A DNA stretch of 64,000 nucleotides from Scatophagus argus (taxonomy: Eukaryota; Chordata; Actinopteri; Scatophagidae): the NCBI RefSeq assembly GCF_020382885.2, contig NC_058501.1, forward strand, positions 12,435,501 to 12,499,500, written 5' to 3'. Both the position numbers and the translations under genes were made by a program. Below, one piece after another: positions 51,720 to 63,800 of the stretch. The notes beneath the pieces are model-generated. The model saw nothing but the letters and a program-made list of their open reading frames with translations. It ran no database searches and had not been told where the DNA came from. Within the stretch, counting starts at the first letter, position 1, and each line of letters starts with the position of its first letter.

Positions 51720-52232
51720 GCATTAATACAATCACAAAGAAAATACAAATACAAAGGCCAAGTATTTTATTCCGTTACAAATCAACGTTTATTTCTGACT
51801 GATACGATCTGACTCGGCTAGCTAGTTATGCTAGCGGCTATATACAATGAACGAACCACAGGTATGGAAAGCTAAGGTAAAGAGACTAATGTTTTTCACT
51901 TATAGCCTTCTTGAACGTTTAACGTTACTCTCTCGTCTCTGAAAGCACATCTAAACTTCTAAGAGTCCTTCTGAGACGAGCTAATGAACTCTTAACCCAA
52001 AATATATCTCACAACACATCTCACAGTTTGTGAAATAACGTTGCACACTTCATTCCCCCCACGCACACATTGTATTTCTCTATGCAATTAAATATTTGGA
52101 AAAAAAATCGTTGGGAAGTCATGGTTTGCAATTTATAACGTTGTTATTTTGTTGAACGCGCGCATCGATTGCTACAAACCTGAAGTGCTAACGCTATACT
52201 CAACTAGCTCATGAACAATAATATTGGCTTAC
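51720..52232 (-). other. 5' intron of gene F
   Basis: Non-coding DNA between the proposed donor (GTAAGC at 52227-52232) and the acceptor before 51710. Nothing else seen. Confidence 0.4.
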
Positions 52233-52480
52233 CTTACACTGAAAATAAAACTGACGTTACCGACGTGTCAGTGTTTAGCTAGACGCCTGCAACTAACCGC
52301 AAGCAGCCTGTCGATTGCCCTTTTCTGAAACATTTAGAATGGGACAAACTTGCCGGTCTTTTGAACGAGTAGGTAGCATTTAGCACATTAGCCACACATA
52401 AAAAAAAAAAACCGGAGGAAAGAACCTCCACTCTCTTCTTCTGTGGATCCTGCGCTTCGACTTCCAAACGCCCATGTTTT
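52233..52480 (-). promoter_or_regulatory. 5' non-coding exon and promoter of gene F
   Basis: CpG-containing DNA with a GTAAGC donor closing a presumed non-coding exon. It lacks an ATG frame that continues into the coding exon. Confidence 0.4.
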
Positions 52481-53269
52481 GCGTCGTTACACTGACACCT
52501 ATCGACTGGAGGTCCAGGTTAACCACTGATGTTATTGCTGAATTTTACTCTATCACACTATAAAACCTCTACGTTTTTTTTTGTTTTTTTTAAAGCTACC
52601 CTTTTTTTTTTGCTCTAAGCTCCCTTTAAATCTGATTTATAATAGTACTGTCAGGGCTTTGTGAAGATAGACATTTAGTGACAACTGGCATTCACCTTAC
52701 AACGGATGACTGACTGAAAATGACTTAACATTATATTGATCGACATTGAACTATGATCCAGTAGAATCCACCTTTAAGCCCATATTACATTAGCTGCACA
52801 TTAAACAACATTCACAGACAAACTATGGCGACTTGCACGCTTCACCACTGCAGTATTTAACACAATTAAATGTACATGCTTGACTCCCTGGCCCTTTCAG
52901 TTCGGACTCATGTCTAACAAGTTTTTCCATATTATATATATTATTTTCTTGTCACTCAAAACAAAATACTTGTCTTACAAGTAAGGTTATTGCTTATTTA
53001 GATATATGTGATGAGTAAAAACTAGGACATGAAAGCAGGACAGCTGCAAAAAGTGTCAGGTTTTAAATGTAGTTATCCACTCGATTTAGGGAGACATAAC
53101 CCCTGATCAACTGTCATTACACTGTTAGTATGTTTGTCATTTTAAAGCAAGATTTACAGTAACACATTCTTTGTGTTAATCCTGCACTTGTAGCCTTACA
53201 TAAATCCTTTAACATATTGCATCCCACAATCACACAAAATAATATAAAGTATGTTCACATACTGGTATG
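52481..53269. other. Spacer between genes F and G
   Basis: No gene, repeat or RNA was recognised. It has T-rich tracts near 52575-52610. Confidence 0.5.
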
Positions 53270-53275
53270 TTTATT
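53270..53275 (-). terminator. Candidate poly(A) signal of gene G
   Basis: AATAAA on the minus strand, 337 bases after the gene G stop. Confidence 0.45.
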
Positions 53276-53611
53276 AACACCAGGAACAACAAGCTACAGC
53301 ACAACAACCTCTGTGATAAAAGTCTGATAACCAATTACTGAGAAACATTTACAGGCTAATGTAAGAAAAGGATTACCTTGATAAAACTAACATGTACAGC
53401 ATATCAAATCCCTTTTTAACAGTGGCCAGCTACTCTAATACACTCTTGGAGGGCTTTAAAAAATAATAATAATAAAAAAAATCACCTTATATGGCTGTAC
53501 AACATCAAAATAAAAAAGTCAATTACAACTGGCAAATATGGACATTTGCTCTTGTTTTGTTTGAATGCACCACACTCAAGTCAGACATTTTTCAGAAAAA
53601 TTAAAGTGTCA

Positions 53612-56600
53612 TTAAGAAGTCAGCTGTTCTTGTGTTTTTGGCTTAGTGTCTCCAGCCATGATGCGATGAATCCTCCGGCGGTGGTTTTTGAGTGATTTAA
53701 GGTTTGGGTATGTACCCTGACAAACATCACAGCGATATGATTCAGACTGTTTGTGAGTAAGCAGGTGTTTCTGCAAACTGTCCACGGTGCCAAACCAGCG
53801 AAGACAAACAGGACAGCGCACAGGCTTGATGGCAGGCTTGCAAGTCCCACTCCTCTGATGAAATAAAAGACTGATCGTGTTCGGAAAGTCAGAGTTGCAA
53901 TGGGAACAGTGATATGTTTTGGGTGGGTTTGTGGGTGGATTTGTAGCCCGTCCACCTTTGCATCGATTCCAGGATATGTGCCTTCGCAGTGAACAGCGAG
54001 TGGCAAAAGTGTTGCCACATCGTGTGCATACAATCCTTTGCTGCTTTTTGGTTGAACTTGGAAGCTGATCTGTTCTGATCTGTTCAGTCTGCTTGTGTGG
54101 AGGCTGATGTACTGACTGAGATGGCTGCTGCTCAGGTCGCTGTTGCTGAAATCTTAGCAACAGAGGTTGTGATCGCTGTGGTTGTAGTCCCTTCAGCAGT
54201 TGGTGATGAGGATGCATATGAATCTGTAGATGAACTTCATAGTCTGCCCAGGAATTAACAGTCTCTCCACAAGTCGGACACGTGTATGATTCCTGTGCAT
54301 GTTTCTGCAGATGCTCCAGGAGTAGCCTTGGAGATGTAAATCCGACTCCACACTCGCATGTCACCCTCCTTGGAAGCACGGAGGGCAGCGACATAATTCC
54401 CCAGTTGCCTCCATCATCCTCCTGGTTTTGACAGTCTGTTGCATTGCCTGACAAACTCTGCTGGACAGTCCCTCTATCCACATCTGTCATTGTTTGTCGC
54501 AACTGACATTTGTTTCTGTGAGCCATCATGTTATCTTTGCGGTTAAAAATTTTCCCACAAACAAAACAAGGAAACATTGGTTTAATGTTGTTGGCATTTA
54601 ATAGAGTGGCACCCTCACTACCACCCTGTGCTACAGTTACAGGTGCACGGACCCTAAACGCACATAGTCGTAGATGGCGCCTCAAAGTACATGGCCGGCT
54701 GTAGGTTTTCTGACACCTGTTGCAAGGGTAACGTTTCACACCATCTCTGACAAAGTAGCGTAGGCTAGTGGGCACTGTCTCTGCATGTTCAACTGACACA
54801 CATTTCCTCACCTCTAGTCCATTACCAGCTTTCTCTAAAGAGCTAAGTACCTCCATTTCATCATCCAAGGGCATTGTCCACTGCCCTTCTTTACTGTCTT
54901 CATCATCAGCTCCTGCTGCATCCCAGCTAGTGTTTTCTTCTTTCTGGACTGAAATCCCACACAGAGAGGCATCATTGTGCTGCTCCATCATAGCAGATTT
55001 GGGGTAGAATGGTGAGAAGCTTTTTGGTTGATGTGTCCAGGGCAACTGTGAAGCAGCAGACTGCTCTGAATCTGGAGAGGTCACTTCTACCTTAATATGG
55101 CCAGCAACTTCAGGGCCCACTGCAACACTCTTGGAGATTTGAGATCCAGCATTAACCTCTGCATCTGTTTTGGCTTTACTAACTGATCTCAAAAATGGCA
55201 TTTTCTGAATGGAGGGAAAGGCCTGCTGAGAGATGGCTGACCTGGGGCCCTGGCACTTGTGGTTTTTGAGGTTCCACCTCCGGGCGTAACTGTGCTTGCA
55301 CAATGGACAAAAGAAAACTTTTCTTGTATTGCTTAGACTATGGAATGGCACTAGTTTTTGGGTAAAGGGTAACTTGTTTTTTAAAGACCTTGACAGCTGC
55401 ATGGACTTGTTTGATAACTGAGGGCATACGTGATTGTCAGGCAAAGGCAGCCGCCCGATAATCAGCTGCTTGCAGCGACGGCAACATTTAATCCTCTCCT
55501 TTTTGTGCAAAAAGTGATGCTCTGTCAGTCTATCCAAGTTTTGAAAGACCCTGCGACAGCGGCCACATTGATATCTCCCATATGTACCATTACTGCCGGG
55601 ATCCTTCAGTTTCTGACGAGTTTCAAGAACCACAACAGGTGAGAATGTCTTAGTCAGAGAGACAACCTTCTTCTTGCTGGATTTCAGAACTCTGCTGATT
55701 GATGGAGCTTTTGTCTTTATACCAGGTGTTGCAAGCAGTCGCCTCAGCTGTGCAATAGAGAGATCGTTTATTGGGGATACGTCAGTTTTTGTTCCTGGTG
55801 TTATGTCAACAGAGACAACTTCTTGTTTGGGGGTAACTGAGTCATCGTTCTGATCTGGAGACGAAGGAGCTGTATAGTGTTTCCCATATGCTGATGCCAG
55901 CAACTTCATTAAATTGTTTTTTCTGGGCAAGTTCTCACCATTTTGACTGCTGAGAACAGATTTTTTTTTGTCTTGGCAATCTATGTCTTCTACAGTCTCT
56001 GATATTTTCTCTGCTGGGGCTGACATGTTCTCAAGTTGTTTCTCACCATCATCTTGAGGGAGTGTACACTTGTCTTGAGGACCGGTTACTATGGCGATGC
56101 CATCCTTCAGACTTATACCTGTTTTATGGTCTGTTATTGTGGGTAATTCAACAGCTGGGGACACTGAGCTAGAGGAGCAACTAAGAACCAAACCTTGCTG
56201 GGTAACAGTTGGACTGTATGACACATGCTGGTTGGGGAAAGCTTCATGTGTTCCAAAGAGAACATTATTATTATCCAGAGGTTGCAGTAGTTGAGACACA
56301 TGTGAACGCTTATGCTCCAACATAAGACTGAAGTCCTGAAATTCCTCTCCACAATCACAAATATAAAAAGAAGGCGAAGGGCTCTCAGGCAAGAGTGTTG
56401 GTGCACTAGGGTGTTCAGTGGGTGAGTCCATGCTTGAAAACAGTGTTTCATGTGAGCTGATGTTCGGCTGTGGAGGGGCTGAGACCTTGGAAAGTGCACT
56501 AGCATGGGTTGCCTGATGTACCAGCAAGGAGGCCAATCCTGTGAAAGTAGCTGAACATGCCACACAACGATACACTTTGGAGGATGAAGAACTTCCCTGA

Positions 56601-56614
56601 AACCCAAGCATCAT
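53612..56614 (-). CDS. Gene G: C2H2/C2HC zinc-finger protein, paralogue of gene F
   Basis: One coding exon gives 1000 residues from MMLGFQGSSS. The first ATG is at 56614; an in-frame TGA lies about 50 bases upstream in the same exon. The first half matches gene F: CVACSATF, a CxC finger (CDCGEEF), CGRCRRVF with CCRRCKQLI...HVC, then CPLCKHSY...HKC. The second half adds fingers F lacks: CNRCQKTY (H..LC), CFVCGKIF (H..KC), a CxC finger (CECGVGF), CPTCGETV, CTRCGNTF (H..NRC), CSHCNSDF (H..GTC), CPVCLRWF and CDVCQGTY. Many end H-x(3-5)-C, a C2HC style. A SUMO consensus IKVE lies mid-protein. Likely nuclear, function unknown. An overlapping upstream frame from an ATG at about 56652 may affect translation. 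Confidence 0.8.
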   Translation of the reverse strand: MMLGFQGSSSSSKVYRCVACSATFTGLASLLVHQATHASALSKVSAPPQPNISSHETLFSSMDSPTEHPSAPTLLPESPSPSFYICDCGEEFQDFSLMLEHKRSHVSQLLQPLDNNNVLFGTHEAFPNQHVSYSPTVTQQGLVLSCSSSSVSPAVELPTITDHKTGISLKDGIAIVTGPQDKCTLPQDDGEKQLENMSAPAEKISETVEDIDCQDKKKSVLSSQNGENLPRKNNLMKLLASAYGKHYTAPSSPDQNDDSVTPKQEVVSVDITPGTKTDVSPINDLSIAQLRRLLATPGIKTKAPSISRVLKSSKKKVVSLTKTFSPVVVLETRQKLKDPGSNGTYGRYQCGRCRRVFQNLDRLTEHHFLHKKERIKCCRRCKQLIIGRLPLPDNHVCPQLSNKSMQLSRSLKNKLPFTQKLVPFHSLSNTRKVFFCPLCKHSYARRWNLKNHKCQGPRSAISQQAFPSIQKMPFLRSVSKAKTDAEVNAGSQISKSVAVGPEVAGHIKVEVTSPDSEQSAASQLPWTHQPKSFSPFYPKSAMMEQHNDASLCGISVQKEENTSWDAAGADDEDSKEGQWTMPLDDEMEVLSSLEKAGNGLEVRKCVSVEHAETVPTSLRYFVRDGVKRYPCNRCQKTYSRPCTLRRHLRLCAFRVRAPVTVAQGGSEGATLLNANNIKPMFPCFVCGKIFNRKDNMMAHRNKCQLRQTMTDVDRGTVQQSLSGNATDCQNQEDDGGNWGIMSLPSVLPRRVTCECGVGFTSPRLLLEHLQKHAQESYTCPTCGETVNSWADYEVHLQIHMHPHHQLLKGLQPQRSQPLLLRFQQQRPEQQPSQSVHQPPHKQTEQIRTDQLPSSTKKQQRIVCTRCGNTFATRCSLRRHISWNRCKGGRATNPPTNPPKTYHCSHCNSDFPNTISLLFHQRSGTCKPAIKPVRCPVCLRWFGTVDSLQKHLLTHKQSESYRCDVCQGTYPNLKSLKNHRRRIHRIMAGDTKPKTQEQLTS

Positions 56615-56671
56615 TGCAGCCACATGGACACAGCAATCCTGGTATTGTGTTCATGCAAGGAAGTTTCCTGT

Positions 56672-59047
56672 AAGTCACACACACAAAATGATATCAGCAA
56701 CAAATCAAAATCTGCACAATGTTTGCAACAATACATTTTTCCATTCTTAATATTTTGTTTAATTCTAATAGCATGCCCGTATCTGCCCAAAAACTTTTAT
56801 CTCATCCATATTTCTAGGCTAAATGTGGATACTGCTTTAAACAGTGTTTCACAAAAAAAACAAAACAAAAACAAATACATGCATTAGAAAACTAGTCAGA
56901 CCAAGGCTTCCTCTGATATATTTACCCTAACCAACATCCTCATGCCATACCTATCCAACCCAATCAACAAAGGCAACCAATCACAGACAGAGTATGGCAG
57001 CTTTTAGGGATGAAAGAAAAAAAAGTAAAAAAAAATAAATAAATAAAAAAAAAAATCAGTGACTGCTCACTGGCTGTTATCAGCTAGCCCTTTCAGCTGA
57101 TTTCAACATGGATCTGTAGTTCACAATAAGATTATCTGAGGAAAAAAATAAGATGTCCTCTGTCCTCCATTAACAGTGAGTTTGCTGCACACATTTGAAT
57201 TTAACACATTACATTTTGTGGTGAGTAGCCAACCAGCGATAATAACAGTACAGTACGATTATGAACAAAGCATGACACAATTAGTGCTTGGTTCAGTTTG
57301 TCGTTTGCTAAGCAATAGTAATGAAATACATCTAAAAATGCATTTCATCCTGTAGGCCAATTTCATTTGATATTTCATGAGATAAACTTCCATTTGATCA
57401 AACATATCAGTCCACACTGACACAGTTGCATCACCACAGGACCACCCACAAAATAACACAGTAGTCATGGCTTCATTCCCCTGCCCCATGTCTGAAGAAT
57501 GTTTTCTGATATGAGGACATTTGTAACTGCTGCAGTATTAAGAGATTTGTTTCACTCCTACATTTCTGTTTTTATTGTGTTTTTAAAACTCCTTGTTGTT
57601 CCTGTTGCACTAGCTTTTGTCATAGCAAAAAAATAATTCCCTAAAGCACCTCCCTAGAAAAACCACGTACTAACAAGGTACTGAAAGACTTTTATTGTGA
57701 AACATCTACAGGAAATGTAGCCTTATTTGTTACCAAGTCTGTTACTGTAGGTATGTTATCATTTACTAATCCCATGTTTGTTACAAATTGATCTTAACAG
57801 CAAGATAAACATGGTTTTCTGCACCTTTAATTTCCCTGACATGAGTATAGATGAGGTTACGAATGCTTTTTGAGCTAATTTGAAACTTTCAGCACATTAT
57901 TAGAGTACATAGGGTGCAAGTTTAAGTAAACAAAACCAAGATCTAAAATCCCCCAAATCCTGTTTATGTAAAAAGTGCAAATAATATAACTGGAAATTGG
58001 AGTAATTATTGTGCACTCAAACAGAAAGGATAAACACTGCGGGAGTTTAATTAATAATTTTGTTTTGGGTGTTGTGCAGACTGCTCCTGTGCTTGCTTCA
58101 CCTTAAGATACTTTGCAATTAGCACTAATTTGAGGAGGAACAGAGATGATGTGTTGTGTATTTATCACGTACGACAGTCGATAAATTGTGAATGTTTCAA
58201 AAGTTTTACAGCCACATGTGACTGTTAAATTATGGAAAACTTTAAGTAATCATCATACATTTGTAATTCATATTTGAGTAACAGTGACACTCTTACATTT
58301 ACCACTAAGTGTTCCTTCTTCCACGTGTTCCACAAAACATTGGGACTGAAATAATTTCTGTGGTCTGCTCTACCTTTCCTGAAGGTGCCAGTCATTTTGA
58401 GGCACGTTTGAAGCCCTTTCCTCACCATTCAGGACACCTATTCAAAATTCTAAAGTTGTTGTTTTATTTGGTTAAAATCAAGACCACAGCATGAACTTAA
58501 ATTCGTGATTCTGCACATATGAAGTTCCCATGAAAAGGGACGAAAGCCACATTTGCGGCAAACGTTATCCGACTAAGCAAATGACAACAAGCAAGTGATT
58601 CCACAAACATGAGGTGGACATAAACACAGCACCGCACACTAACCGTTGCTAAGAACAAAAAAACACACAATATGTAGGATCAAGATCCGTTAGCTTGCTA
58701 ATGTTGGCCAAATGTTATTTTAGTTATACTATACTGTTACACGCACAGTAACGTTTTAACAAGCTCCAATCTTTTCACATGGGCACCGCTGATCTGCAGC
58801 GTTTGCTACCTTGGCATCTGACCCTGAAGATATATGATACGTGTATGGTCTGACCTTACCACACACAACACTTAGTTTGCCAGCTTGTTCAGATATTTCA
58901 GAAGGGTCGCTAGTGAAAGCTAACCAAGGGATGTGGCTACGTTTCTGAAGAAGGCCCGTAGGAAGGAAGATCGTTAGCAGGCTAGCAATCATGATCTATG
59001 GGGCAGCTTCTGCACAATAACAAGCGATTTTATTTCAACGTACTCAC
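56672..59047. other. 5' intron of gene G
   Basis: Runs from the donor at 59042-59047 to the acceptor next to 56671. It is AT-rich with an A-rich run at about 57008-57052. A minus-strand frame at 58756-58992 ends in a good GTAAGG donor but would meet a stop if joined to the coding exon, so I do not call it. Confidence 0.45.
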
Positions 59048-59300
59048 CAACTACCAATGCGTTAATACTATCCCTCAAAAAGGAGCCACAATGGCGTCAG
59101 GCGAAGAAATGGCAAGGCAGATATCTGCCCGTGCAGAAGCCATGGTCTCTCAAGGGAAACAACGCGCCTCTCCTCAAGCTCTATGGTGAACAAATGAGAT
59201 GGTCTGCCAGAAGGAAGAGCCAGGGAGAGCCGAGAGAACTGCAGGCGCGGAACGGAAACACAGTAGATTGATGTTGCGCATGCGCAATCAAGACTTCTAG
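59048..59300 (-). promoter_or_regulatory. 5' non-coding exon and promoter of gene G
   Basis: A GTGAGT donor at 59042-59047 closes the exon. It carries a short upstream frame starting ACCATGG (M-A-S-A-R-A-D...), closed by its own stop. A palindromic NRF1 site lies at 59275-59286. Confidence 0.5.
59275..59286. promoter_or_regulatory. Palindromic NRF1 site TGCGCATGCGCA
   Basis: An exact NRF1 consensus, typical of CpG promoters of broadly expressed genes, at the presumed gene G start region. Confidence 0.6.
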
Positions 59301-60897
59301 GAAGCGCGCTGGGATGTCTGTGCGCCATGGCTACGCGGTGAATTTACGTTGCGGCCACAATTTAATTTTGTCGTGTGACTCGCATGAACTTTTAGGGTGC
59401 GTCTATGAGGGCTTAAGATACAAAACCTGGATATTTTTTTCCAGCTGATGCATCTAATGATAAGAGGTTACAACTGCAGAGTGGATGATTCCAAGGGCCC
59501 CTAGTATAATATTTCAGCTCTTTCACCTCTTGGAACTTCTGAAATAAATTTCAAATGGTTCTGCCCATTCTTTTTTGCCAGATAGCCCTAGTGCAAACAT
59601 CAAATGGTTCAGTCCTACCTAACTGTGCACAGGAACAGTGGAAACTCACAGTGTCGAGCAACCCCATACTTACTCAAATCAACAAAAAGATGTGGCCCCA
59701 GCAAAGTACACAGAGAGAAAACCAGAAAATATTTCTTTCATTAAAGATGATCCAGCTTCACAAAATCCAGTGAATGCAATTCTAAAGTTGCTTTTGTAGT
59801 AATCAATGATGCACAAGGCCTCCACTCCAAGTTCTTGTACAATTCTCAATTGCTGACTTTGTGTTTGAGTACTTATGTTGTGCGAATGGCAGAAAATATG
59901 TGTGTGAAATAACATGCACGTTTTATCAACATACCCACTGATCTGCTGCTCTGAACTTTCACCATACCCCCCCCCCCCCCCCCCCAGTATTTTCATTCCT
60001 CATACTAGGTTATTGCTTCTCTTACTTCCACTTCTTCAGGTCTGGGGTGAACCTTCAGTTATCTTGACTCACAGAACCAGGTTTCAATTGTGTTAGCTCC
60101 AACTTGGTGTAAATCTAGTACTATGGTTAAATGAGGTTTTTCACAGGAACTCAATGTTGTCTGAAGTTCCCACAAAGTACACAAGACACACAGTCATTTC
60201 TGGTTGACTTTACTCATTAACCGCATGTATCAACTCAAATTCCATAAGAAAAGTAACATCCTTGGATTGTGAAAACAATATTCAGTTAGAGGATCTTTCA
60301 AATGTCTGTACAATATTTTTTATCAATATCAAAAATGCAATCCATGATAAACTGTTCAACTGAAAATTACAAAATTATCTATAGTACACAAATAGTCATA
60401 GAAAATACCAGATTAAACTGAACAGTTCGAATTGTAGATATTGTAAACATAACAGACTAAAAACTACTTAAACATAAAATCTCAAAAACTAAAGAAATGA
60501 CATGAATGACCACTGATCAAAAAAATCCAGCCTATATACAAGACATTTCATGAACATCTTATCCTTTCATAAGCAGCCTTACAGGCAATATCAACACTCA
60601 GTTTTATCCAAATTTTGTAATGATGATTTACATACACTGTCAAACTATGTAGCTAATTTACAGTATACAATTCCAATATTAGAACTAGAAATATATACAA
60701 TGTAAATAGAAACTCAGAACAAAAGATGCCCTGTCATAATAACATGAGCCTTTGACCTTTGCAAGTATGCAACAAGGGCCAAAAATACAAACTGGATCCA
60801 AATTAGGATTACAAGTGGAGGTACAGTCAGATGTAAGGCATGAAAGGGATTTCAAGTTACTTCAGTTACTCAGAGGGAAGATGTTATGTCACAACCA
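59301..60897. other. Spacer between genes G and H, with gene H 3' region
   Basis: No gene seen. The part from about 60200 to 60897 is probably the 3' untranslated region of gene H, although I found no clear AATAAA on the minus strand. Frames on the plus strand at 59555-59773 and 59914-60096 look random. Confidence 0.4.
59967..59985. repeat. Homopolymer C19 tract
   Basis: Nineteen C in a row on the plus strand, G19 on the minus. Such runs can fold as i-motif and G-quadruplex and are prone to length change or assembly error. Confidence 0.9.
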
Positions 60898-63800
60898 TTA
60901 CTGTGAGGACCCAGCATGAGTCTGCTGATGTTCTTCCAACAGGTGAGGAAAAGCGAAGGCTTTGTCACATTCATTGCATTCATATACAACTTGGCCAACA
61001 TGACTTTCTTGGTGCTGCTTCAGGAGAGACCGCTGGCTGAATGACTTGTAGCACATATCACAGCGGTACTCTCCAACTTCCTTTTCAGCATGAAATCTCA
61101 TATGCAAAGACAGATCTTGAGCTGTACTGAATTCACTGTTGCACTTCGTACATTTGAGCTTCTGTTGTGCTGACTGAGCTGTATTCTGAGCAGCTGATTT
61201 TTGACGATGTCTTCGCTCGTGTTCTTTAAGGTACCGCCTCAGGGCAAATGTTTTTCCACAAAGCTCACATCTGAATGGCTTCTCATTTGGGTGCTGTTGA
61301 TTTTGATGTGCCAACAGACCACTTTTTGAGGAGAACTGCTTTGAGCAAACAGGGCAATTATATAACTCCTCTCCTGTAACATCAATCTCTTCCTCCTCTC
61401 CTGGTGCTTGATGATAAGTTGGAGATGTCTTAGCTGACGGATTTGAGTTTTCATTCTCCATTATTGCATGCTGTCGAGGGGAACAGTGGTGCTGGAGGAA
61501 AGAATCGCTCCCCAAAAAGCTCTGGCCACACACTGAACATGAAAACTGAGTAGATGATGTCTGATGACCGTGCTCATGTTCATCAAGCCTATCTTGAGAG
61601 GAAAATGTTATTTTACAAATTTTGCATTTAAATGTACCATCAGAATGTGTGGGAAAATGACTAATCAATTCAGTGGCACTACCAAAACGCTGAAGGCAAA
61701 CTGGACATATGAAACCATGTGAAGGACCGCAATCTTTAGTTTCAGTCTTACGTTGAATTCCTGCTGCAGTATCAACATGGCTGTTAAGATGGCTGAGGAA
61801 CTGCTGGGAGGAAGGAAAACTCTTGTTGCATTGATCACATGCATATTCACTGGTAGACCGTGATAGTTGATGGGTAGTCCTATGCTTTTTCAGGTGAGAT
61901 GCATGCAGGAAATGTTTATTGCAGTCCAAACATGAGTACGGTCGTTCTTTGGCTGCCATGCAACCATGCTCTGAGAGCTTCTCTGGGTCTCTGAAACGCT
62001 CACTGCAAACACCACAGCGGTATTTAAGTTCTTGGGAAGCAGATGCTTTATGTTCCTCCCTTGAAATTGAATTAGGATGATGGTCAACTGACTTAGAGTG
62101 GTTTTTCCGATGCTCAGCTCTGCTGCTCTTGGAGAGAAACACACGATTGCATATGTCACATGGGAAGTTTTCTTCACGGTGGGTGGACATATGTTCTGCT
62201 AACTGTGAGGGTCCTGTAAAGCTGAAGTGACACTTGGAACAACGGTATGGGCGGCTCTTGCCATGAGTATGCTTATGTTTACGAAGTGCAAAGAGAGAGA
62301 CAAAACCTCTGCCACATGCCTGGCACTGAAATTCAGACTGGTGCATTCGTTGATGTTGCTGCAACTGGGATGCCTGGAAAAAACATCTACCACATTCTGC
62401 ACATTCATGTGGTTTTTCACCCAAGTGACACCTCTGATGATCCTCAAGACTTTCTGATGTTGAGAACGTCTTGCCACACACATGGCATGGGAAGTACGGT
62501 GCAGAGTCTGAGTCGCTGTCCTCACTGCCATTATTTTCATCCTCATCACTTTCACCAGTTGTACTGACTTGACTGCTGGATTGTTTTTCAGTGCTCCGCT
62601 TTTCCTGTACAGTTCTCCCATGATCATTCTGCTCTTTTTGATGCCATTTTCTATAGTGTCTAGCCAGTGACTTTTTGACTGCGTAAGTCTTGTGACAGAA
62701 ACGACAAGTGAATACATCATCTGGATGGTCTTCACTGTAATGATTACATAAAGATGGTCTTGTCAAAAACCTTTGATTACACAGTTTGCAAGCATAAGGT
62801 CTACTCAGGTCATGACATGTTCTGTGGACTTCAAGATCAGATGAGGTATAAAACATCTTGGAGCAGTCATTGCAAGAGTATTTCTTATGAATTCCATGCA
62901 TCTTCAAGTGTTTTTCGAGATGTCCTTGGCTAGAGCACACCCGTCCGCATTTATTACACGTGTTGTGCTTTTTCTTTTGTTCCTCTCTCCCATGGTCTTC
63001 AAGGTGACTAATGAGCATTAAGCCATCTGTGAAGCTCTTATCACATTCTGAACATTGATACTGCACAGCTTTTGTCTCCTTGCTAGAGCCGTCTTTCACC
63101 TCACTATCTTCCGAATTTTGTGAGGATTCATCCATTAAGTCCTCTTTGCAGGAGAAGTTTGTCTGCAAAACCCCAGTTCCAGTTGTTTTGGAGCCTTCTT
63201 TGAACACTAAAACAGAGTCATTTAGTGCGAAATCAAGCTCTGCTTTCAAAGGTACTTCCAGCTGTTGAGTTGTATTTCTCTCTGAAATATGTTCAAATTT
63301 ACATTTCCTAAAAGCAGACTCCCTTGAATGTACACGCAGATGAGAAGTTAGTCCAGCTTTAGTTATGAAGGACATGTTACAGTCTGGGCAGGAAAATGGT
63401 TTGGGGACCTCACTAGCAAGAGCTGTATCTAGTTTACAGATTAAATTACCACCATCACCAAGTCGTTCATCACAACTCTCATCCAAAGGCTCCTCTTTGA
63501 TTTTTGGTATATTTGACAGATGGTGTTGTAAGGGAGCAGTAGACACTGGTGGAGTCATTGTTTCCATCTTGTGTGCATTTAAAAAATGCTCCTGCAGTTG
63601 TGAAAATAGCACAAAACGGGAACTACAGTATGCACAAGAAAAGCCCTTTTGTGGGCTCTGAGAGGCTGACTGCTGACTTTTGCACACTGTTGACGATGAG
63701 CTGGATGTTGAAGTACAACTTTTTTTGTGATTTTCAAGCTTGGCTTGTGGGAAAAATCCTCCACATTTGTCACAGGGGATTTTATTTTGCTGTGTTTTTT

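Noticed and set aside
53620-54033. Minus-strand frame overlapping the end of gene G in another frame
   Set aside because: Shadow of the finger exon; its Cys-rich appearance comes from the real fingers.
58756-58992. Minus-strand frame with a good GTAAGG donor, upstream of gene G
   Set aside because: Joining it to the coding exon of G would reach a stop at once, and no other acceptor fits.
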